A DNA stretch of 52,308 bases from CAZFER01 sp964517495 (GTDB taxonomy: Bacteria; Hinthialibacterota; Hinthialibacteria; Hinthialibacterales; Hinthialibacteraceae), in contig CAZFER010000045.1 in assembly GCA_964517495.1 (NCBI GenBank), positions 1-52,308 of the forward strand, written 5' to 3'. Both the position numbers and the translations under genes were made by a program. Positions 41,955 through 51,816 of the stretch are shown piece after piece. Within the stretch, counting starts at the first letter, position 1. Every line of letters begins with the position of its first letter. The notes beneath the pieces are model-generated. The model was not told where the DNA came from. It ran no database searches and saw only the letters and a program-made list of their open reading frames with translations.

Positions 41955-41981
41955 CGGCTCCGCAGGAGCGTCGCCCTCCCT
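41955..41981 (-). repeat. Right REP-like inverted repeat
   Basis: Inverted partner of 41399-41425 with one mismatch, containing the hairpin GCTCC-GCA-GGAGC. The pair brackets the transposase remnant, the arrangement expected for a RayT with its own REP elements. Confidence 0.75.
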
Positions 41982-42067
41982 GACATAAAATAAAGAAGAC
42001 ATCAATCAACTTGGAAAAAATAATTTATACCACAATTTCTATACAAACAACTTAATCATTGCGACAT

Positions 42068-42919
42068 TCACTCATCAAAAAGAAACGCAAGAACCTTTTC
42101 CGTCTCACCAAAATGAGGGATAATCAAATCCGCACCGGCTTGAATTAAACGCGTGCGCTTCCAGTCATCAACCTCGGTTTTTCCCACTTCATCCGTTGCC
42201 ACCCCGACGGCAATTCCGCCAACTTCTTTGGTATTTTCAATTTCAACATACCCATCACCAAAGGTTAAGAGACTTGAACCTGAGAGTTTATTTTCGGTTA
42301 GAATTTTTTGGATAATCATTTTTTTGGAGAAATTCTTGTAATCATCCAACGCCCCGTAAATATGTGGCTCAAAATAGGAGGCAACTTTTATAACGGCGGA
42401 TTCATCCTTCACATAGGGCAAATCCGTCCCACTGGCCAGGTACATATTGACCTGCCGTTTCTTTAATCCTTCAAGAATGTCATAAGAACCGGGAACCACA
42501 AAATCCTCGTGTTTTAGTTCACCTGATTTTAGTCCTTTAACGCGATGCTCTATTCGTTCCCACAGTAAATTCAGATAGATATGCTTATATTCGAGCGGCT
42601 CTTTGGCCTGGCCGCCTCGTTTTTCAACCTCATTTTTCAATTCAATCATTTGATAAATCGTTTGTTTACCTGTTAAACGGGTGACAAATTCCTCTACAAC
42701 ATTATAAAGTTCTTCATCTGACTCATTTGTCCCCGTTTCTTTTAAATACCGCACGCCCATAGGAATCATGACATTTTGCCATCCCTCTCGAATCAAAGAG
42801 AGTGTTCCGTCAAAGTCAAATAGGGCATGATGGATGTTGCCTCGTGTAATTTCTTCATTTACAACTTCAATATCTGTTGATGGAAGGAATTTCCTTCCTT
42901 TTTTGGAAATAAGCTCCAT
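42068..42919 (-). CDS. HAD-superfamily phosphatase
   Basis: 283 residues, soluble, no signal peptide. HAD motifs: I HHALFDFDGTLSLI (nucleophile and general acid Asp), II MYLASGT, III a Lys in NFSKKMII, and IV LLTFGDGYVEIENTK. A large helical cap (about 60-150) separates motifs I and II, as in C1-cap phosphatases. It should remove phosphate from a small molecule such as a sugar phosphate. On the same strand as the PfkB kinase about 770 nt away; together they could belong to a sugar-phosphate or heptose-type pathway, which is inference. It is divergent from the giant gene. Confidence 0.85.
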   Translation of the reverse strand: MELISKKGRKFLPSTDIEVVNEEITRGNIHHALFDFDGTLSLIREGWQNVMIPMGVRYLKETGTNESDEELYNVVEEFVTRLTGKQTIYQMIELKNEVEKRGGQAKEPLEYKHIYLNLLWERIEHRVKGLKSGELKHEDFVVPGSYDILEGLKKRQVNMYLASGTDLPYVKDESAVIKVASYFEPHIYGALDDYKNFSKKMIIQKILTENKLSGSSLLTFGDGYVEIENTKEVGGIAVGVATDEVGKTEVDDWKRTRLIQAGADLIIPHFGETEKVLAFLFDE

Positions 42920-43240
42920 AATTAACCATCACCATTCCTCATGAGATTTAGTGTAAGTGAAAAATCTAGTTGCATTTCCGATCATCGTCCAGGGTCACAG
43001 CAAAAAGGAGCATTGACCATAAACCTGGAATAAAGCCCATGAATCGAATAATATTATAGGTTGAAAATATGGAGTGGCTCACGAACAAAAAAAACAATGT
43101 GGCGCCATTTTTAAGGGTAAACCTGCCTTGGTTTCAACTACCGAACCAATCGGTTATACACATGTCACCACACATATAATGGTCACAAATTTGCAGACAA
43201 TCCAAATTCAAACATAGAATTATTAGGAGACCATGAAAGT
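42920..43240. promoter_or_regulatory. Divergent gap with candidate promoter of the giant gene
   Basis: A 320-bp gap with no gene. A perfect TATAAT sits at 43175-43180, about 60 nt before the start of the giant gene; the -35 region at 17 nt is weak (GGTTAT). AGGAG at 43225-43229 is 3 nt before a three-codon frame (ATG AAA GTA TGA, 43233-43244) whose stop overlaps the giant gene's ATG. Confidence 0.4.
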
Positions 43241-46200
43241 ATGAAAAGCCGAAAAATCTTCCCCGTAACGCTTCTTGAGCATTTTAGCGACCGCACCCAT
43301 GTCCAGCGTTCCCGGCGAGCACCGGGAAATCTGATTGAACAAGGTTCTTATACCTTAGACCCAGGGAAGGTCACTATTGCCATTGAGAGTGGCTCGACAT
43401 CATCTCAATCCATACAATCCACCGTTGAAGGCCTTAAAAAAGGAATCGAGTATTTACAACAATACGCCGATGTTGATTGTGTTCAATTACTATTGGATAC
43501 ATTCAATAATTCCGAATCCATCACTTTGGCCTGGATGGAGAATCACGATGTCCTCGCTGATGTTCTCGACGAAGATGATTCACCATGCCTTCGATTAGAC
43601 ACCGGTTGGATCCCCGCTCTCGAGGAATCCGAGTTGGACCCAACTCAACAGGGGAAAACGGTTCTAGCCGCATTGATCCATCTCTATCTCATTGCCATCC
43701 TCGCTAAAAATGACCAGCGGGATGCCCTGCATAATTTGTTGGATTTTATCCACCACCTGCCAGCGGACGATGTTGACACCCTGCATGGAGTATTAAAAGG
43801 ACATGTGCTGGATTCCAATAACGCCTTCCATTTATTTGTCGAGCTGGTTAACGATTCAAATTTGGCATGGGAATTGGAACAATTTGACTTGACCGCCCTT
43901 TCCGGCATTCGTACCAGCCTTTTGTTTGCTGCTGGGAATCAACTGGAACATGACCTGTTTCAATTGAAAAGACAAAGCACTGATGCAACATTTGATATAA
44001 GCCAATGTCTTAAGCAACTGGATAATCGTGCAGACTGCCTGGTCAAACCCAATGAAATTGAAACATTACTCGAACGTTTATCCTCACTATATGATTTAAG
44101 CAATCCTGAAACACCGGACGCGGTTATAAAACTAATCGAAAAAACCTTGAAATGGCGTGATAAGTGGGTCTCCTGGATCATGGGCCAAAGCCGCTTCGAT
44201 ATTCCCTATGATCAAACTCGCGTCGTTCGCTTGATGAACGAACCTATGGAGGATATCGACGAAAAACGCGCGCTGATCAACGAAGCAATTAGTTCCACCT
44301 ACGATTTTAACTTGGAAGGCAAAAATATCGTCCGCCTTTCAGAATGGGCTAGAGACAATAACATGCGATTAGTGGCGGGAAGGCTCAGCCGTGCGTTTGG
44401 CAACCAGGCACATTTATTATCGGTCGCTAAAGTTTTGGCAGACAAACAGGGCTTACTTCCTTATGTCAAAAAACTATATGAGGCCAGTATGGCCCTGCCT
44501 GACCTTCAAACTCAGGCAACCCGCCTGCTTCACCTGGTTCAGCAACGAAAGCCAACCCCATTCGCTCAAACCATTGGGGCGCTGAACCACTTTGAAGAAG
44601 CGCTCTTCGCTTATCAATCCAAAGAATTCAAAAAAATGCTGCAGGATAAAGACGACGCCTCCCGCCGTATCATCGGCCGCCCCGATGCGGAAGCATGTGG
44701 CACCGTTCTCGACTCTATCCAGGACCGAATAAGAACTTTATACCGCATCGCCGCTGATTTACGCGATGAATTGGAACGAACACAAAAAGACCCAGCCGCC
44801 TACATTATTTTCCTCCAACGGTTACACCCCGCCGAAACCATCAACCTGGCCAATGCCAATTTCTTTTATGATGTCCACCCCGGAAAAGAAGATGACTTGC
44901 GTGACTTAACCCGTCAGGGAGGCCACTACACCTATTCCAGCCAAGGCATGGGCCGAAAACAACTCATCAATTCCAGCGAGACTGAAGACACCCATTGGAT
45001 CATCCACGTGGATGATTGGATTGAAGCCATCCCCCTCTTTATCCATGAACGTGTCGTTCACCGAACCGTCAAGGTGGGGAATGAGGAAGTCAACCTTGAA
45101 GTAATCGAAACCGAAGTCGACCAGGAAGCCATGGAAGCCTTCTTCCGCATGCACGCGGAATTTTGGACCCGCAACATTGACGAGGTAATGAATTCAGAAC
45201 ACGTCGGACTCGCACGGCGGTTATTGGTACGATATGACGAATCCCTGGCCAACCAGGCCCTGGCCTTCCGGCAAGCCAATCCCGATAAAAGCGAAGATGA
45301 TGCAGCGTACCAATTGCTCCACACCCAATCAGAGTTACATGATGGTATCGCCGCATTCGGGGCTCTTATCAACAGCGCCTATCGGGATTGTGTCGAACCT
45401 ATTAATATATATGTCGAACAACACGATGTACCACGCATCGAAGCCGTTGAACATGTTATCTTAAACGACAAAGAAAATGACTCCGCCAAAACAATCAATA
45501 AGCTTCTAAAGAAAAAATCCGCTTCAGAAATCTGTGAATCAAGCCTTAAACAGATCAAATCCAGCGGGAACGGACTCGCCGAACAAAAAGAGGCGATGCA
45601 ATATTGGGTAACTCGCCCCACTCGCCCGGTCCCCAGCCTTCATATCCTCACCACCGAATCAGCAGGCATGACCGAAGGCTATGTTCAAACCTGGATCGAA
45701 GAAGAAATATCTTTGTTTAACGTCATTCGTAACGAAGGTTTGGAAGACGAAGTCAAAAAACGCATGGACCAATCCCGCACCCGTGTTTTGACGATCGGAA
45801 AAAAAGTCATCGAAGAATTTGGCATGAATGTCGTGATCGAAGAAGTCATGGCCCAACAACGGCTGCCTGAACCAGCCGCCGTCTTAACCGTCATGATGTC
45901 CTTCCGCCCCGTTTTGGATGAGGCAGCCAAACTCGCCGTTTTGATTGAATTCGATGAAAAAATCAACGGTCGAAAAGTCAATTATGACAAAGCGGATGAT
46001 CCAAAAGAAGTGGATCAATACATAAAAAAACACTCCGATGAATTGACCGAAATCGCCGTCCCCAAAGTGGCTGAAAATAACGGCAAAGCTTTCCAGAAAC
46101 GGCTGGAAGAGGAACAATCCAAAAACAAAAAAGCAAGCCTCTATAAACTCCAACTCAATGTCATCGAATCCGTCCAGGATTACAAAGAGGAATTGGACTC

Positions 46201-49200
46201 CCTGATTCGTTCAGAAGCACGTAGACAGGTCCTTGAAAAACTGGACCGCGATCACCCCGAACTTGAACTCAATGATCAAGTCAGGACCTTCATTCGAACC
46301 CATACTCAATTGGCGAAATCCACCGCCCGAAAAGAGGTACTCGCCGAACACAAACTCAATCATTTAACCATGCATCCCCTCAATTATTATCAGGCCACCG
46401 GTGGTAACAAACGCTATAACCTGCTCTATACCCCAAGCCGTGTTAACCTGGGCGAGCGTGAACGTGATTCGGTGGTTAAATGGCGCCAATGGGTGGGTGG
46501 AGCCGACCGCTGGGCGGCTCTGGCTGGCTTTGAATTCTACAGCCTGATCAACGAAGGCGGGGTGGAGGAACGTCCGGCCCTTGCCTACGCCGAGATCCAA
46601 AAAACGTCCGAAAACGCCCTCTGTGTCACCCATTTCGCTGGCTCCAATGCGCTGGCCTTGCTATGTATGGCGGTGCTTGAGGGCGATGCCGAAGATATGG
46701 CCGACCAAATGAACTTGCGGCATGACCGCATGATCCCCCCTGCAGGCGAAGGATACGGTGGCTATTGCGTTCCCAAAGACGGCCTCTTCCTGGCATTTGT
46801 GCTTTCCCTGCAAAACGAAGTCAAACTTCGCCAGATTGGTATCCCTGAGCGATACCACGACGGCATAATGAATCTCGCCAAGGAAGCCTTATTGCACCAG
46901 CACGACTTTGAATCCCATTTTGAATGGCAGCGCTGGGCAGCCACCAAACTGCTGAAATATTCCCATCTCAAAAAATTCTTCGACTTCAAAGAAAACATGC
47001 TGGTCTTCCACATCACTAAAATAGCCCGTGCGGTGGAAAACCTCGGCCAGCCCTGGCACGAAACCACGGAAGGCTCAAAACTGGTCGCCAATCTGGCTGC
47101 CCAATGGGGCGTTGACAAGATGATTATCCGCGCCGAACAGGTCAACCGCTTTATGGTATTTTATAAGGCTTGGATGATCTACGATGCCATTCGTGAAGCC
47201 CAACAACAACACGAAGCGTGCCCATCAGAAGATAAAGCCGTGGTGGCTCTTTCCGCTGAATATAAACCGGTCCAGGATATCCGTTATTCAACCGGTATGC
47301 GCTTGTTTGAAATCCTTGCCCACACCGGCGAACATCTCACCCATTCCCTCGATGAAGAAGGCCAAAACCTGGCTCACTTGATGTTTAACGGTTTTGATCC
47401 AAATACCGAAAGCTCCGTTGGAAAACGCACGGTAAAACATATCTATTCCACGTTTTACATCGATGATTCCGACAAAGATACTATAAACCGCTTGCGTGAA
47501 GCATTTCCTCCCCATTCGCCCCTGGGTGACATCATCATGACCTCAGTCACCATGTCGTCCACCCAGGATATGCTCCACTACACCAGCGACACCAAACTGG
47601 AAGAAATCTCCAACCAGATTCAAGTCATCCTGAGCGATTATGGCCTGACCGAAGATCAAATCAGAGCCAACGCAATTGTATACGGCGGACAAATTCGCGA
47701 ATGGAGCGGCGTAAAAGAACTGCCCGCCCATGAACAGGATGAATTGATCAACGCGGTTCGTGGAAAAATTCATGCCCTGGTCTTGAACATGCGCGGACCC
47801 GGACGTGATTACGAAAAAGACATTCAGGGCATCGATGTACTCAACACCGGTATTCCCTTCCCCGAGCTGGTGGACATGCTCGACAATATGCCCAAAGTCA
47901 TCGCCTTGATGAGAAACGGCAATCCCAACAGTTCACTCGCGATCACAGACGGCGCTGCCGGACGTGCCCGCCGGGTGCTGACTTATTTGGATGTCCAACT
48001 CTTCTTTGCCGCCTGTGAAAAAATAAGACGCCAAGGCGTTTATCGCGCTGTAGGCTTGGGTCAACACAACATCGACCGCTTGCGTGAGGATATGCATCGC
48101 AAACGAGGCCGCGCTCGACGCTTATACGAAGCCGTTGCAAAAGCGGCACAATCCCTAAAAGAAAAAGACTGCCTGGACGCGATCACCATGTATCGAACCT
48201 TGCGTGATGAAATCACCACGGCTGATGAAGCTGGCAAAGCACTGCGTGAAGAAGAAAAAATGAAGCGCTACAAAAAATGGAAAAAACGTGATTACTACAT
48301 CAGCCAATCCCTCGCCAAAATCAGCGCTGGCCTTTCTCTCCACAACATGGACTTCGAAACCTGGCTGGCTGGTATGGGCGGGATGTTTGAAGTCATCGGC
48401 TCACCCGAACTAAGCATCCAATCCATGCGTGAAACATGGAATCAAGGCGTTCAACAATTAGCCAAACACGCTTCAGAGGCAAGCACTCAAGAAGGGACCA
48501 CCTTTTCACCTCAAGAACAGGCTGACCTCTATCGCCATATTGTCCGGCCTGAGTATGTACCTGAGTCACAACGCTTTGCTCAGCAAATGCTGGTTGAATC
48601 ATCCAGCAAAGCGGTCGAAATCGCTGCCCGCGAAGCACTCGAACGGCGTGCCGCCCTGAAAGTCCGCGCTGAACGCGCACGCGCCTTCAACGATCGCGAA
48701 GACGGTTTCCGGGATATCTTCAACACTGACCGCTTACCCTCCTTCGATGATTGCTGGAACCAATCCCAGCAATGCCTTAAAACTATTGATGAAAACCTCG
48801 AAGCCATCTATGAAATGAACAAAGACAGCGAAAAACGCCGCTCTCTCCAATCGAACGTCAACCGTACATTCGGACAGGTGATCGGATATACTCGGCAGAT
48901 CATTACCCATCTCGTGAATGATATCATGCCCGATAATGATCCTGACCAGCGTTCTCGCAAACGGCAAATTCTGGATGATCTGGCCACCCTGTACACAGGC
49001 CGCGAAATCATCTTTGAAGATTTAAAACGCTTGGCGGGTGGTTACGAAGATATCGGGGGCATCGCCCGTTTGGCCGAAGCCGCCCAAGGCGACCGGGACA
49101 AACTCGAACAAATCGCCAAAGCCATCGAATTGTTTTATATCTCCTTCGCCCTGGCCCAAACGCTGGAATTCGCCCTCTCGCTGCCAGATGAAGTGGATAT

Positions 49201-51250
49201 TGGATTATATTGGAAAAATATCACGGACTTCTTCGCCGAAACCATCAACGACCATTGGTACGAATACTGGCCTTGGGCCTACGCACGTGGTGTTGGTTTC
49301 AGTTCCTTTAATCGCAATGAAAAATTCGAGTTGACTTCCCAACACCATAAGTGGTTATACAAATACCTTCGCAACCTTTTTGTTTTCCGCACCGAACTCC
49401 GCCTGTGGGATCAAAAGGATCGCGATGCGTTACTCGGCGACTTTACCGGCAACAATTCAATCGTCGGCATTGGAGCAGATGCCCCCACCAAACTTGAACA
49501 GGAATGGCGAGCCTATAACCATTTGCGTGAGTTGGCCTTTGTTAAAAGCGATGGCTTTGAATTCCCGCCCGTCTTCCATGAATTTGATCCGGATATTATC
49601 CAAGCCGATCAACGCGTTAATGTCGTCTTCTTATTCCCAATAGGACGAACTCACGTCTCCAGGGCACTGCGTGAAGGTCCAACCCTGAATGCACAAATTC
49701 AATCCAAAAAACATCCGGGAACAAACTTCCTTATCAGCCGCCATGGTAACATGGCCAATGTCAAAGGCAGCCAAAAGAAGGTCGTGTTGATTAGCGACGC
49801 TCATTTCTATATTTCCAAAGAGGAATATGCTGAAGCACTACAACAAACAAAAGGGCTGAAAAAACCGGAAATCAATAAACAAATCGAATCCGCAAAAGAA
49901 TCAGGATTACTAACCGCCAAAGGAATTCGCATCGCCGCCCGCTTTGCCCAAAAAGGAAAACCCGCTCCTGTGGTAACCGGTGCTTTAATACCCTTCCACG
50001 GTCAACCGGTTTACACCAGCGGACAAACGGAAGAGCAAGGCATTCCGGCAACCATTCAATCCCGTATTTATACGGATGTAACCTACGATAAATCTCTTTA
50101 CCCACAAATCTATACACCGGAAACCGGTGTTGAACTCCCACCCGAAATTGACTGGCTAAACGAGTGGAACACGGATATATCACCCAAAGATATGCTGAAA
50201 CACATTACCGAAGGCTACTCCAAAAATGATTTCATCGGTTTGCGCGCCTTTGCCAAGGAACATCCTATTATCCTGATAAAAGGTGCAGCCGAATCCGGTG
50301 CACGAAACTTGAAGGTATTCGAAGTGCAGGATGAACACACCCGAATCAAAGAAAACGAATTGAAAAACGCCGCCCAATTCGTGGCCGATGTTTCCCGGGC
50401 ACAAAACGTTGTCATCCAGGCGGCCGTCTTTACCTCACCCGAATTGTGGGCCTCACCCGAATTGATGGCAGGCTTTGTCGATCGGCAGATCATGGATTGG
50501 AACACTCCTGTCAACCGCGATTCCTACCCACGCTCGCAGATCTACGGAACCATGCGGATCGTGGTTTCGTCATCCCATCCCGACAAAAAATATGACACCG
50601 CTTTCCCCATTTCACTAATGAGTCTTCAAGTCGCCACCAACGTGGGACGTGGCGGTACACTGGAACCCCTGCGTGAAGAATACATCCATGAACGTTATCG
50701 AAATCAGATAATGGACGGCCTGCGCAACGAAGGCCCTAAAGTCATGCACGCCATGAATGAATTCATCAATCATTACGGTCCTAAATGGGAAGAACAAACC
50801 AAGACCAAAATCGGGGAAGACTTGCGAGGTGTGTCGTATGGTTGGGCAAATTACTTGATGTGCGATTATGTAATTCTCCCCGTCTATAAACGAAACGGAC
50901 GGTTAGTCGATATTCTCCCTGAATACGATGACGAAGGCCACCGCATCGGCTCCAAACCCATCCTCCAGGATGAAGAAGGCCGTTTTGAAGGCAAGATCAT
51001 CGATTGGAAATTTATCCACCTCGAACCCAATGTGGGTATAGGACTGTGGGATCGCTACAATCTCCGGGAAGAATACGCGGAACGTCAACGCAGCCGAAAG
51101 GAAAATAAACCGTTCGATTGGGATAACGTCGGCGTAAGCGACCGGATTGTAATGCGCAATTTCGTATTAAGCGGCGAGGATTATCTGAAAGCCAACTTCG
51201 GCAAAGACGGCATCAACCGCAAAGCCATCAACAAGGCCGCAAAAGCATAG
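43241..51250 (+). CDS. Giant cytoplasmic protein, unknown function, ATP-grasp-like C-terminus
   Basis: 2669 residues in one frame, start ATG 43241. No signal peptide or membrane segment. Residues 1 to about 1090 are mainly helical and charged with HEAT-like character in places. A better conserved-looking core (about 1080-1400) includes VVKWRQWVGGADRWAALAGF and PPAGEGYGGYCVPKDGLFL; the latter recalls the Cys motif of UDP-glucose dehydrogenases (Cys 1176), probably by chance. Another block near 1560-1620 has ITDGAAGRARRVLTYLDVQL. The end (about 2260-2669) looks ATP-grasp-like: IILIKGAAESGARNLKVFEV (Lys 2345), NVVIQAAVF, YGTMRIVV, and LQVATNVGRGGTLEPL (2466 on). I do not recognise the protein as a whole. 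It stands alone, divergent from the HAD gene, and ends at a strong terminator. Confidence 0.85.
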   Translation: MKSRKIFPVTLLEHFSDRTHVQRSRRAPGNLIEQGSYTLDPGKVTIAIESGSTSSQSIQSTVEGLKKGIEYLQQYADVDCVQLLLDTFNNSESITLAWMENHDVLADVLDEDDSPCLRLDTGWIPALEESELDPTQQGKTVLAALIHLYLIAILAKNDQRDALHNLLDFIHHLPADDVDTLHGVLKGHVLDSNNAFHLFVELVNDSNLAWELEQFDLTALSGIRTSLLFAAGNQLEHDLFQLKRQSTDATFDISQCLKQLDNRADCLVKPNEIETLLERLSSLYDLSNPETPDAVIKLIEKTLKWRDKWVSWIMGQSRFDIPYDQTRVVRLMNEPMEDIDEKRALINEAISSTYDFNLEGKNIVRLSEWARDNNMRLVAGRLSRAFGNQAHLLSVAKVLADKQGLLPYVKKLYEASMALPDLQTQATRLLHLVQQRKPTPFAQTIGALNHFEEALFAYQSKEFKKMLQDKDDASRRIIGRPDAEACGTVLDSIQDRIRTLYRIAADLRDELERTQKDPAAYIIFLQRLHPAETINLANANFFYDVHPGKEDDLRDLTRQGGHYTYSSQGMGRKQLINSSETEDTHWIIHVDDWIEAIPLFIHERVVHRTVKVGNEEVNLEVIETEVDQEAMEAFFRMHAEFWTRNIDEVMNSEHVGLARRLLVRYDESLANQALAFRQANPDKSEDDAAYQLLHTQSELHDGIAAFGALINSAYRDCVEPINIYVEQHDVPRIEAVEHVILNDKENDSAKTINKLLKKKSASEICESSLKQIKSSGNGLAEQKEAMQYWVTRPTRPVPSLHILTTESAGMTEGYVQTWIEEEISLFNVIRNEGLEDEVKKRMDQSRTRVLTIGKKVIEEFGMNVVIEEVMAQQRLPEPAAVLTVMMSFRPVLDEAAKLAVLIEFDEKINGRKVNYDKADDPKEVDQYIKKHSDELTEIAVPKVAENNGKAFQKRLEEEQSKNKKASLYKLQLNVIESVQDYKEELDSLIRSEARRQVLEKLDRDHPELELNDQVRTFIRTHTQLAKSTARKEVLAEHKLNHLTMHPLNYYQATGGNKRYNLLYTPSRVNLGERERDSVVKWRQWVGGADRWAALAGFEFYSLINEGGVEERPALAYAEIQKTSENALCVTHFAGSNALALLCMAVLEGDAEDMADQMNLRHDRMIPPAGEGYGGYCVPKDGLFLAFVLSLQNEVKLRQIGIPERYHDGIMNLAKEALLHQHDFESHFEWQRWAATKLLKYSHLKKFFDFKENMLVFHITKIARAVENLGQPWHETTEGSKLVANLAAQWGVDKMIIRAEQVNRFMVFYKAWMIYDAIREAQQQHEACPSEDKAVVALSAEYKPVQDIRYSTGMRLFEILAHTGEHLTHSLDEEGQNLAHLMFNGFDPNTESSVGKRTVKHIYSTFYIDDSDKDTINRLREAFPPHSPLGDIIMTSVTMSSTQDMLHYTSDTKLEEISNQIQVILSDYGLTEDQIRANAIVYGGQIREWSGVKELPAHEQDELINAVRGKIHALVLNMRGPGRDYEKDIQGIDVLNTGIPFPELVDMLDNMPKVIALMRNGNPNSSLAITDGAAGRARRVLTYLDVQLFFAACEKIRRQGVYRAVGLGQHNIDRLREDMHRKRGRARRLYEAVAKAAQSLKEKDCLDAITMYRTLRDEITTADEAGKALREEEKMKRYKKWKKRDYYISQSLAKISAGLSLHNMDFETWLAGMGGMFEVIGSPELSIQSMRETWNQGVQQLAKHASEASTQEGTTFSPQEQADLYRHIVRPEYVPESQRFAQQMLVESSSKAVEIAAREALERRAALKVRAERARAFNDREDGFRDIFNTDRLPSFDDCWNQSQQCLKTIDENLEAIYEMNKDSEKRRSLQSNVNRTFGQVIGYTRQIITHLVNDIMPDNDPDQRSRKRQILDDLATLYTGREIIFEDLKRLAGGYEDIGGIARLAEAAQGDRDKLEQIAKAIELFYISFALAQTLEFALSLPDEVDIGLYWKNITDFFAETINDHWYEYWPWAYARGVGFSSFNRNEKFELTSQHHKWLYKYLRNLFVFRTELRLWDQKDRDALLGDFTGNNSIVGIGADAPTKLEQEWRAYNHLRELAFVKSDGFEFPPVFHEFDPDIIQADQRVNVVFLFPIGRTHVSRALREGPTLNAQIQSKKHPGTNFLISRHGNMANVKGSQKKVVLISDAHFYISKEEYAEALQQTKGLKKPEINKQIESAKESGLLTAKGIRIAARFAQKGKPAPVVTGALIPFHGQPVYTSGQTEEQGIPATIQSRIYTDVTYDKSLYPQIYTPETGVELPPEIDWLNEWNTDISPKDMLKHITEGYSKNDFIGLRAFAKEHPIILIKGAAESGARNLKVFEVQDEHTRIKENELKNAAQFVADVSRAQNVVIQAAVFTSPELWASPELMAGFVDRQIMDWNTPVNRDSYPRSQIYGTMRIVVSSSHPDKKYDTAFPISLMSLQVATNVGRGGTLEPLREEYIHERYRNQIMDGLRNEGPKVMHAMNEFINHYGPKWEEQTKTKIGEDLRGVSYGWANYLMCDYVILPVYKRNGRLVDILPEYDDEGHRIGSKPILQDEEGRFEGKIIDWKFIHLEPNVGIGLWDRYNLREEYAERQRSRKENKPFDWDNVGVSDRIVMRNFVLSGEDYLKANFGKDGINRKAINKAAKA

Positions 51251-51314
51251 AAGTCTAAGAATAAGAAACTAATTACTTTCTACCAAAGTAATTAGATTCA
51301 TCCGAATTATACCC

Positions 51315-51347
51315 AAAGCGGGGCCAAATCCAGCCCCGCTTTTTTTT
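51315..51347 (+). terminator. Intrinsic terminator of the giant gene
   Basis: AAGCGGGGC and GCCCCGCTT form a 9-bp perfect stem with an 8-nt loop, followed by a run of T. It is 65 nt after the stop codon. Confidence 0.92.
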
Positions 51348-51412
51348 ACACAAACAGATCATGACAACGAAGTGCGGACATCTTGCCGGGTGCCAAGGGT
51401 AGTGCGTCTTGA

Positions 51413-51760
51413 AAGTTCAAAGTTGATCGAAAGACTGAAAAGTCTCGATTTAAACGAAGTCTTTCCAAATTGAAAGAACGGATGCGAGAAATCCGGCATT
51501 GGCCGATCGAAGAGCAAATAAGGGCAATCAATCGCATCTTGAGAGGGCACTATGCGTACTATGGAATGGGTGAAAACTATGCAAGTTTGAATAAAGTGCA
51601 TCGATTCGTTCTGAAGTACTGGCACAAGATGCTGTGTAGCCGAAGCCAAAAAGGATACATCAAGTGGGCGGACTATCTCAAATTGGTAACCGAAAATCCG
51701 TTACAGAAACCAAGACTTTTCATTCCCTATACGAGAATGAAGGAATTGGCTGTGCTGTAA
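51413..51760 (+). pseudogene. Group II intron reverse transcriptase/maturase, C-terminal remnant
   Basis: An open frame of about 115 codons after an in-frame TGA (51410-51412) encodes the maturase (GIIM) end of LtrA-type proteins. It reads DRKTEKSRFKRSLSKLKE, IRAINRILRGHYAYYGMGEN, SLNKVHRFVLKYWHKML, SRSQKGYIKWADYLKL and NPLQKPRLFIPY. Full enzymes are about 400-600 residues; the palm/fingers part with YADD is absent, so this is dead. An intron domain V-like sequence follows at the expected distance downstream. Confidence 0.82.
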
Positions 51761-51770
51761 AACTATTTCT

Positions 51771-51814
51771 GATGTGCGTAGTTCTGAAAAACCGCACGCG
51801 ACGTTCTGTGGGGA
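51771..51814 (+). ncRNA. Degenerate group II intron domain V
   Basis: The 3' half (TGAAAAACCGCACGCGACG then TTCTGTGGGG) resembles the domain V/VI junction of bacterial group II introns. GTGCG (51774-51778) can pair with CGCAC, but the 5' strand (GATGTGCGTAGTTC) no longer pairs fully, and the AGC/CGC triad is not intact. It follows the maturase remnant on the same strand. Confidence 0.5.
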
Positions 51815-51816
51815 TT

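Noticed and set aside
46740..46800. A UDP-glucose dehydrogenase domain in the giant protein
   Set aside because: Only the short Cys loop matches; the NAD-binding Rossmann domain and other family motifs are missing.
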